From the NCBI GenBank assembly GCA_013398055.1, contig VZRS01004388.1, forward strand, positions 675,579 through 739,578: a stretch of DNA of 64,000 nucleotides, read 5' to 3'. How positions within the stretch are numbered: the stretch's first letter is position 1; every line of letters begins with the position of its first letter. The translations under genes were made by a program, and so were the position numbers. The DNA is from Ifrita kowaldi. Lineage: Eukaryota; Chordata; Aves; Passeriformes; Cinclosomatidae. Shown here one piece after another: positions 55,001-64,000 of the stretch. The notes below the pieces were generated by a model. That model saw only the letters and a list, made by a program, of their open reading frames with translations. It was not told where the DNA came from and made no database searches.

Positions 55001-58000
55001 AATGAGACAGCTCAAACCATATGAGTCCAGGAAGCAACAGCTATGTAAAAAAGAAGGAAAGTTTCAGAAAAAAATCTCAGGAGTGCCCAGTTTGCTGTAG
55101 TGCTTGCTTGAAGTCCTGCTGGGCTGAGCCGTGGCTTGGCAGGGCCTGTAGAGGGGACCAGCGAGGCTGAGGGACAGCACCCTCCTGCCTCGCAGAGCCT
55201 CCAGCTCCTTTCTGCATCCTTGACAGGACTAAACAGTGCAAAGTGGCTGCAATGTTGTAGGCAGGGTGGTTTGGTTTGTAGTGCAGATAGGCCTTTGTAG
55301 TGTGGGTGGGCAGCAGCCTGTTCCAAGGGACTTGCAAACTTCTGTGACACGGGTTTGGAGCAGCCGTGAGCTCACCAGTCTGCCAGGAAATGGCCGGCTG
55401 CCAAACACGGCTGTTACCAGAGGTGACAGGACGGACAGGCAACGTGAGCAATGATTTGGCATCAGCCAAAGCCGTCGGGATGGAAACAGGCACACCACGG
55501 GATGGGCTTGGCATGTCTCTGAGCACTGGCTGCACCCAGCTAGTGTTGGGATGTTTGATCCATGAGGAAATCAGAGGCACCCAGAAATGAAAGCAAGCAG
55601 TCTCCAGTCAGACAGAAAGCTTGGGAGGGAGCCAGGGAGCAGCCCCGGTGCCCATCCTTCCCTGACTCCCTGACGGCTCTCTGGAAACCCCCTCAGGCTC
55701 CCCCACCTTGCCACGGCTCCTGGCTGTTTGCTGTGCTGTGGGCTCTCAATGTGAGCAGGAAAAGGAGCTGGCTGGAGAGGTGGTTTCTTCTACCTACAGA
55801 TACACATGCAAACACACGCTGCATGCTTGTTTAAATAAAGTGACACTGAAGAAAGGTGACTTGTGTCAACACACAGAGACTAATTTACATGCTACAGTGT
55901 GTAGCAATATGCTGTCAGGTAAGAGCTGGCACATTTTTCACGTCCAGCCATGTACACATAATGGTATCACAGGGGGAGACAAGTTGCTGTGGAATTAAGG
56001 GCTGTGTTTTTTTAATGGCACCTAGGAAACAGGATACTGGAAATCCTTGAACATTCAATAACTTCCCAGCCAGTGCCTCTAAAAGTCTGCAGATTATTTA
56101 AGATTTTACTATATCCCTTGGCAACTAAGAGCTCAGTTCTTTATATATTGAGCAGCCTCCATTCTAAATAGGGACAGCTGAAACTTTTTGCAAAGCTTTT
56201 CTCTACCTTTGTCTGGGGATTTGTGACAACCAAGTGGCTTCCACACTTCTAGAAGTGAGACTGGTAAATTGTTGGCCATGGGCCCATTTGATTAAAGAAG
56301 AGAAAAAACAGTCCTGCAGTCCTAGACAGGTGACAAGATGAAGCTGTCTGTCTCATACAACAGCCATGGAAACCTCAGGCTCCCAGTGTTCTGACTCCCT
56401 GGCTATGATTTTCCACGGTGACCAAGTGATTTATTTAATCCTTTCACTACTTCTTTGTAGTCTTGGATCTTTGAGGTGTCAGGAGGAATCATCAAACCAA
56501 CTCCTGCAACACATTAGAAGGGAACATTTTGTGCTGTGGCACTGGGGAAAAGAAAAAGGACTTTCTTTCAAAACACATGTTTTTCCCTCTAATATATTTT
56601 ACAAGTTGAGGAAAACAAGCTCTTTCAAAAAATGTAATGAACTGAAAATTTGGACCCCTTTGCAAAGAACGTGATCCCAAAGCTAACATCTTGCTTCTTT
56701 CACATGTGGTTATAACAATTTTCTTCTTCAGATCTTCATGACTTTCCAGCTCTTCTGAAGGATTTTTCTCCTGTCCCTTAGACGACAGATCAAATTTGTT
56801 AGATATTTTGTTGTGCATTAGATTACTTGCGTCTAAGTAAGTGTTATTCTTACCAAACCACGTCATATTGGATAGTCTTACTTATTTCTGCGGGATTTGG
56901 GAATCCTAATCAGGACCGGCCCCTTCCTGACATGACCACTTAAGCCAGAGGACTGGACTATTCTCTTAAGGTGATCAACAGAGAGATAATTACATTTTTA
57001 CACCCAAAATGTAGTGAGGGGGGTTGGAACAAGTAGCCACTGACCTGCAAGTGGCATTTCACACCACAGTGATAAGGTTCAACCCTCAAAGATTGCTACT
57101 GCCCTCTTTTTGGATAGAGAGGATTAGCAAGAACCAGCTGTCTGTCATGGCTAACAGGTTATGGGCACACTACCAGTGCTGCCTGGGACTCCACCCAGCA
57201 AGGAATTTCCTTCCCCAGGTTTTGGTCTGGAAAGAAATGCCAGTTGATGTTGCAAATATTAGAGCCTGTTCTCTAGCTGGGAAATACCACTGTTTTGTTG
57301 TGGTATAAAGGCTACTCAAGAATTACAATGATGGGCACTCTGTGGAGGCCTGTAAAAAAATCAACACCACGAGATATTCATGTACTTTTGATCCTAAGGG
57401 CTTGTCTGTATTGGAGATATGGTTTTTTGCTGTAGCTCAGCAAGGTTAAAGACACCCTCCTCCTGCCTATGTGTGTATAGCTACACCTAAATGAGGGCTT
57501 TTATCAGCAGAAGACCCGCTTCTTAACTCACATAATTGCACTGCTAAGGCTCCTTGAGTGCAGCTCGGCTTCTATAGATTCTGCAGGGGGAAGGACACCA
57601 GAGAATTGCTCCTTTCATCATGATAGCGTTTTATCTTGGGGGCCAGTGCTGACATTCTGAGTGTTGTTAACCTCTGCTGCTTTAGGACTGGTGTGTAGGA
57701 GTGCATCACAACTGAATCAGGCATTCAGATACTTCTCTCCTGAGAATATTGTTCAGGAATCTAGCTGGTGAAATGTACTGACCTTGGTTAAGCTTTTCCT
57801 TTGAGAACTCTTGCCCTGTTTTTCCCACACATGCCAGCCATCCCAGAGCCCACTTAACAAGGTACATGATGAGGTCCCCAGTGGATGACTTCATGATTAC
57901 TTTAAATTATATGTTAATATGTTGCTCCCCTCCTCATTCAAAGGTTTCATTATCTTGCAGCAAAGCATGTGAAAGGAAAACTATTCACATCTCTCTGTAT

Positions 58001-61000
58001 TTAAGAGAAAAACCTGTGACCTCTTCAGCAGCAATTCCTCCCAGTCATCGGCAAGATAGGGACCAGCAGGTATGTAAATAAACTACAGACAAATTTAGGT
58101 GAAGGGGCTGGGCCAGACTATGGATGTACTAAACACGACAGTGTTGAAGTCTGGGTTGGTGAAAAGTAAGGGTTTGGCAGCTTAAGCAGATCCCGCCTGC
58201 CGTTCCTTTTGCCATCTCCCCCATTCCCACTCCTCTCCTTGCAGCCTTTCACCCTGACAATTGTACTGACTCAGTTTACGAGGCTGGGCTGTGAAGCAGA
58301 TCTGGGAATAAAGCCAGGAGAGAGAGAGGGAGAAGAGGTATAAAAAGAAGGAGGCTGCATCTCACTGCAAGCCAGTATTGCCACTGAAACCCCCACGTAC
58401 CAAAATACAGCCTTCTGCAATGATGGAGAGAGGAGCCACAGCTTTTCCAAAAGGAGCATCTGAAAGCCAAGAGAAGGCACAGTTACTAATGCAACCACTA
58501 CACAAACTTAGCTTTGTGACTCTGGCTTGCAACAAAGCACCTTGCACTACTAAGAAAGGATGTTACTGCTTATCTCACGTAAAGACAGCCTACTCACAGA
58601 TAGAGAGAATGGGAAGTCCTGGCTCAGTAATTTGTTCTGTGCTGTCCATTAGGAAACAAAACTGAAAAGGTTTTAACTCAAAGTTTCCATTTTTGTTCAC
58701 CAGCGGCACTCTCCATAATCTGCTCTGATTTTATTATCCTTGATAAGAAATAAAAAGAAATGAGAGGAGAGAAAGATGTCAAAAGACTATTGCCAGTCTG
58801 GTGAGTCCTATGTGATTCTCAGCAGTTCTGCTGTGCAATACATTTCAGTCTATAGTTGTTGCCACTGTGAGAAACTTCCAAGGTCCACAAAAGCCACAAA
58901 GGAATGGAAGTCAATAGATTTAGTCCTGCCAGCCTCTCCACTAGCAGTCCACAAATCAGAAGAGGTTGAAATTGCCTGCTGGAGTGCAGTTCTACTCACA
59001 CCAAATAAGGGAGATAAAAATACACTTCCTGTACTGAAAAGATGTTCATTAGAGCAGAAGAGCACAGGTAGGGAAGCAAACTGTCTAGTGATCTGACTCT
59101 GGCAGGAACAGCAGGATGGCTGGATAGGCGTGGCTGCTCTTCAGGCTGCAGTTTGGTATAAGCTGGTTTCTGTCTCTGTTTCCCGTTTGCATTGCTTTCC
59201 TTACGTTGCATTTAGTGGCTGTGAGGCCAGAGGGTGAATCTGTTCATCTGGCTGACAACAGGGGCTAACCAACCATGCCATAAAAATGAGGAGTTTTCAG
59301 CCATATCAGCCAGCTGGATCATCACCCTGAAACCACTCCACTGCTAGATCCAGTGCAAGGGAAAGGGCAGGAAACGCAGCTGGGAGCAGCGGTGGAGCGC
59401 AACCACTGCTATTTGGCATTAGCTCGTGGCTGTAGCTGCTGTGCCCAAAGGCACAACCTGCTCCCATCCTCGCCTCCCTGCTCCTGGCAGCATGCTCTTG
59501 CTGCTGCCAGTGGTTTCCTGACCCCTTGGTGAACCCAGCCTGCTCTCCAAACCAGCAGAGAACTAACCCAGCTGCTTAAAAAGGTGAAGAGGATTGCTGA
59601 GAGGTCCAACTAGCTTAAGAGCTGGCAACCAGGATGTTGATGGGAGTGTGTGGTGTGTGGTTGGGAGCAGGCCAGGGCTGCAGCCATTTCATGGAACCTC
59701 ATTCTCAATTTAACTCAAAGCAAGAGAAATGACCCCAAACAACAACAACAACATAAAAAAGTGAGCCACAGCTGGGAACCAGCCACACTCTTCCATTAAA
59801 GAGTGCATCTGATAATCAGGTGAAGAGGGACAGGTATAATGCATGCTTTAGAAAGGTGTGTTATCCTTCTGTTTGCTGAACAGAAGGAGTGACATGGATA
59901 GTGCCACGTATTGCACACGTAGCCTTGCTCTTACCGAGAGAGGCAGGAGGGGCAGCAGTTTTGTAGAGAAATCTCCTCTCTGCCTGTCATGTCCCGTGCC
60001 ACTGGGCAGCTTGGAGTACTAGAGGTAGATACAGTTCACTCGAAAATAAAGCAAAAAAAGGAGAGGACACAGGAGGGAAGAAGCTGGTATGTAGCACAGC
60101 AGAGAAGAGGACGTGTGTGGAACATCAGAGCTCAGCATCAGGTGTGTGCCACCTCTGTCCCCTTTGGGGACACGTGTTAGTTGGGGTTAGACCTGCCACA
60201 AAGGTACAACTCACTTTCTGGAGGTGTTTTAAAAAAACATCCATAGGTGCTCTGAACTTACATGGATAGAAATCATTTGTCTGGCTGTTGGCTCACAGTT
60301 TTTTCTGGGCAGATAGCCAAAAATGCAATTGCTAATTGCATCAATTTCCCTGGTCTCTCTTCTGTAAAATCACTTTATTAGAGGAGCTGGTTAAATTCAG
60401 GAAGTGCTCAAATTCCTGGCCGTATCTCGTTTGGCAAAGACTCGTAGATAAAAGTGCTGTAGTGCTTCTCCCAGGTCCTGTGCCTGTGAAGGGCGTGCCT
60501 GTTTACACAGTTACACTGCAGCAGAGGTAATCATATCAGCGTGAGATAATGGAACTGGTATCACTTCATTTATGAGGCTCAACTGCTCTTTTATGGTCAC
60601 CTGTAGCTGGCAGAACTGTGTCCACGCTACGGGATGTTTGCTGTCTCTCAAAATGAGAATATTTAGTGAAGATGGACTTTAGCATGTGGATGTTTCCTCG
60701 GAGTCGCTCAAGCACCCTGTCAATAAACCTGATTTCAGCAGGATTTGCTGACTGGTTAAAAAGGTATTGCCAAGATCCTATACCCCATTAACTTATTCTG
60801 CACGTCATATAGTAAATTAGAGAAATCAGTGTGAATAGATTCCTACAGAAATTACCATAAATTGCGACAGAAATGCAAGGCATTGGAGTGTGATCCTCGA
60901 CTTTAACATGTCCTGCACATCTAAAGAGTTACTGAGAACATCTGCTGTCTGTCACACGTACATCAGGGTCACCACGAGCTCCTAGACTTTAGGAAAAGCA

Positions 61001-64000
61001 ACAAGCAGACACAAAAAGAGCAGTTTGGTGGTAAATGAGGTTGAGTGGTCACCAAAATGGGCAACGGTGGCAGATGATAATGATGATTCTAAGATTCACT
61101 CTAAGTGCTGGAAAAAGATACTTTCCAACATGCTTCCAAAAAAAAGTCAATTTCTATAAAATGACTGTGATCAAGAGAACTACAAGGGGAAAACAAAAAT
61201 ATACTCTTAGTCTGGATTGTATCAGACATAAGCACAAATAAAATTTGTTTTTCTTCATGTTTCTAGCAGAATTGGGAGTCCACTACACTGTAACAGTGCC
61301 TCCCTGGGTGGTTTTACAGTGTCAGATCAGCTCCTAACCGTGTAAGGAAAGGCAGACAGACAAAGAGAAAACCTTTAATTAAACTAAAAGACCTTGAACA
61401 CTTTCTTCCTTCTGGTCCTGGTTCTATTCAGCCAGTACAACTCTCATGAATAGAAAATGAAGACAGTAAGAAGAGGAATAGGACTGTCATGTTATGGAAA
61501 AAGGTCAATCCTGTTAATACTCACAAAAGCAATTCAATTTCCAAACTCTGAGGAATTTAATTCATCTATTAACCTGGTCACCCTCCCAGACATAGATATA
61601 GCCTTTCCTTCCAGGCACTCCACTCCTTCCCAGCTCTGGGCTGGTACCGTAGCACTAAGGCTGGGAGTGATGGTCACACCCATTTTATTGAACATAGCCA
61701 TTCCTGAGAAACCGTAAAAAACATTTCCTGAGTGAGAGATATGCATTTCTGAGCCCATAGCACAGTGCCAGAGATGTTCATTTGAGATAATCAAATATTT
61801 AGCAGCCGTTCCTGCAGCAAACGCCGCGTTTGGCCACATCTCTCAAAGTGGGGCTCTTCCTCTGTTAGACACCACCACTGTGCAAGTGGAACTCCTCCAA
61901 AGGACAGCCAAAGCCACAGGCAACACGTGGGTTTCACCCAGGGCTGCCTGGGAGGAAGGGCTGGTGCTCTGGTACCTGCAAGAGCTAGGCTTCTCACTCT
62001 CCCACCAGAAAGAGTGGAAGAGCTGTTTGTTTACATGAGGCCAGTGCCCTATCAATGTTTTAATTCTTCACTGTATAATTCCAGTGAGTAGGTTGGTATT
62101 TTTAACTGTCAAACATTCAGCAGCTTGAATTAAATAATTGATTTATTCTCTATAAATTTTCTAGGTCTGCATTTCTTACTGGAGAGCACTGTACTTACAG
62201 GACCAGACTCCCTCTCTGGGACTTGTATTTCTTCTGTGTTTCTTTTCCCCCGCAGAATCTGCTGTTCCAAGAAATGAATGAACTACTTCCTGGCTGAACT
62301 TAGCATTTTCATCTTATCTGTGAATTAAGCTAAGGGTTTTCTCCAGCACATAAATTATTGGGAACTCTTTGTCATAATCATGTGGTAAATACGTCTTCAT
62401 TTACAGGATTGATGAGCAATTCACTGAAGGTGTTGCAAGTCATACTGGTTGCATGCCAGGGAACAGTCAGCTCAAATAACCATCACAGCAAATTCAAAAT
62501 TTTCTTCTGGAAAAATGTTTCATCATTTGTTATTATGTTATCCCAGACCAGAACTTCCTGACCCCTCCCAAGATTTGAATTTCCATTTTTTCCCTAAAAT
62601 ATCATCTCACAGCTATTCCCCGTCCTACACCTGATCAGACACTTAGCTTGCTGCACATCACAGCATTTACTGACACCACAGTGTAACAACAGTGAGTTTC
62701 CATATTTATAAACCCAACTTGGAAGCACCATGAAACAGAGGAGTGCTGATGTAACACGTCCATTCCATGCTCTCCAGAGCAGCTGTGCTATGGGAAGGTG
62801 CCAGCTCACGTGCCTCTTGCATGGTAGAGCAAAGCTGGCACAGGAGAGAGGAATGGCCTCACATTTGCTAAGCACACCAAGCATTCACTACAGGAGACAG
62901 CCTGGCAGGAGATAAATCGATTTTCTGTAATTATTCCCAAAATCGGCTTGTTGGCACTCTGGATTTAGCTTGGCCTCCAAACACACAGACAACCTAAGGG
63001 CTGCCTGGTTTCAGGCCAGTCTCCTTCCATGAAGCAGAAACACCTCTGGTTTAAACAGTATAGAAAGTGAGTATTTTCTTCCACTTGGGTGAAACAGAAA
63101 ATCAGTAGGGATCAGTCAGAACTTCAGCTTCTCTCACTCTAAGGATGCATTTTAAGGGTAAAGAATTTAGAGTTTCTTACAGCAGAGTACGGATTAGAGT
63201 CTAGAATTGATGCCAGAAGAAAATATTTATGAAGTGCAAACTGCTCAAGCCAAGCAGGAAATGTGTCAGACCAAAACTTTGAAAACCGAAGTTTCAATAG
63301 AAGTGATTTATAAATTAACTATTAAATGTTAAAGTGAAGCTGGATATGATGCCAAAGTGACAGACCTGTAAGGCAGGGTACAGGCTTGTATGAGGAGATA
63401 AAATAATCTGTTCTGCTGTCAGACTGGTATGTGAGGTAGCACCAAATAGTCTGTACGGAGAACTGTGTGCTCTGGAGAGCTCCAACCAATAAAAGGGGAA
63501 GGTACAGCCTCATTCTGCAGTCTTTGGCAGGAAAAAGCAAACCATACCGTGTTACATTTGATCCTCAATAAACAAAAAGGCTAGTGAAGAGGCTACAAAG
63601 GATTTCCAGTGAGCTGTAAAATTTATTTTGAAGCTCAGGTGACTCATTATCCGAACCAAATTCTGCCCCATGTGTAGTAAACAGTGCCCTGGGTGGCATC
63701 CAGTCTCTCAAGAAATACTAACTGGAAATGAAGTAATTTAATTTAAAGCTTTACATTTCCTGTCCCTTTCACTCAAAGGCTTCAAAGCACTTTGTAAGTG
63801 TGACAATAAAATTTCTTCAACTTTCCTGAGAGATCAACAGATGGATCCAAACCCACTTTGAATGGTAGATAAACTAGGCAGAGTGACAAACTTCAGGGGA
63901 TAACCCTTGAAGGGGGCACAGGCTGTGGGGGGAACAGGTGAGACCCACACCCCTGAGTTTCAGGAGGCTGCAGAGGGGTGCAGTTCTCTTCCTCAGCATT
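55001..64000. other. non-coding stretch to the window end
   Basis: No gene, RNA gene or confident mobile element recognised. A small (CAA)n repeat lies at 59738-59752. ORFs up to 167 codons on minus (55077-55580) look like chance frames in a moderately GC-rich patch. Confidence 0.6.
59738..59752. repeat. (CAA)n short microsatellite
   Basis: Five AAC/CAA units. Confidence 0.85.

Noticed and set aside
55077..55580. 167-codon minus-strand ORF
   Set aside because: Several frames are open over the same moderately GC-rich segment; no domain, no splice-consistent neighbours.
42917..64000. ACBD3 exons expected from the human gene order
   Set aside because: I looked for the acyl-CoA-binding, Glu/Arg-rich coiled-coil and GOLD-domain motifs and saw none. 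The gene may lie beyond the window.
1..64000. CRISPR arrays, operons, tRNA or rRNA genes
   Set aside because: No regularly spaced short repeats, no cloverleaf-like gene and no rRNA-like sequence were recognised; the window is animal nuclear DNA.

Overview
The window looks like nuclear DNA of a bird. It has AT-rich introns, CR1-type LINE fragments in both orientations, and an avian-type endogenous-retrovirus LTR. The one complete, readable gene body is LIN9, the MuvB/DREAM-complex subunit, on the + strand. It has at least 14 coding exons between 9327 and 38592, all with GT-AG junctions and all phases agreeing. Joined, they give about 533 residues; only the first ~10 codons (exon 1) are missing, and they probably lie just upstream of base 1. 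No songbird or species call can be made from the sequence alone, although the LTR type makes a passerine plausible.

Layout: 1-130 is a small CpG-rich patch, probably the edge of the LIN9 promoter/first-exon island. 25-9326 is LIN9 intron 1, with a CR1 3' end at 291-784. 9327-38592 holds the LIN9 exons and introns. 38593 to about 39845 is the LIN9 3' UTR, ending at an AATAAA signal. After about 2 kb of intergenic DNA comes the 3' end of a convergent, minus-strand, GC-rich gene (42388-42617). I read it as the acidic C-terminus of the Mix-family homeobox protein MIXL1. A 299-base run of N (42618-42916) removes the rest of it, including the homeodomain. From 42917 to 64000 I find no convincing gene, only non-coding DNA with one clear CR1 (46853-47165). 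The convergent LIN9/MIXL1 arrangement matches the order known in human.

The most important structural observation is that 16291-18021 and 18023-19753 are the same 1731 bases, repeated head to tail with a single N (18022) between them. This looks like two contigs whose overlap was never merged, not a real duplication. The repeated block carries a solo LTR containing an internal ~49-bp tandem array. Other points of interest are several long intronic hairpins (20839-20916, 30182-30247, 35790-35840) and an unidentified 78-codon minus-strand ORF with coding-like base periodicity at 24044-24280. I found no CRISPR array, operon, tRNA or rRNA, and no evidence of a new multi-gene system.
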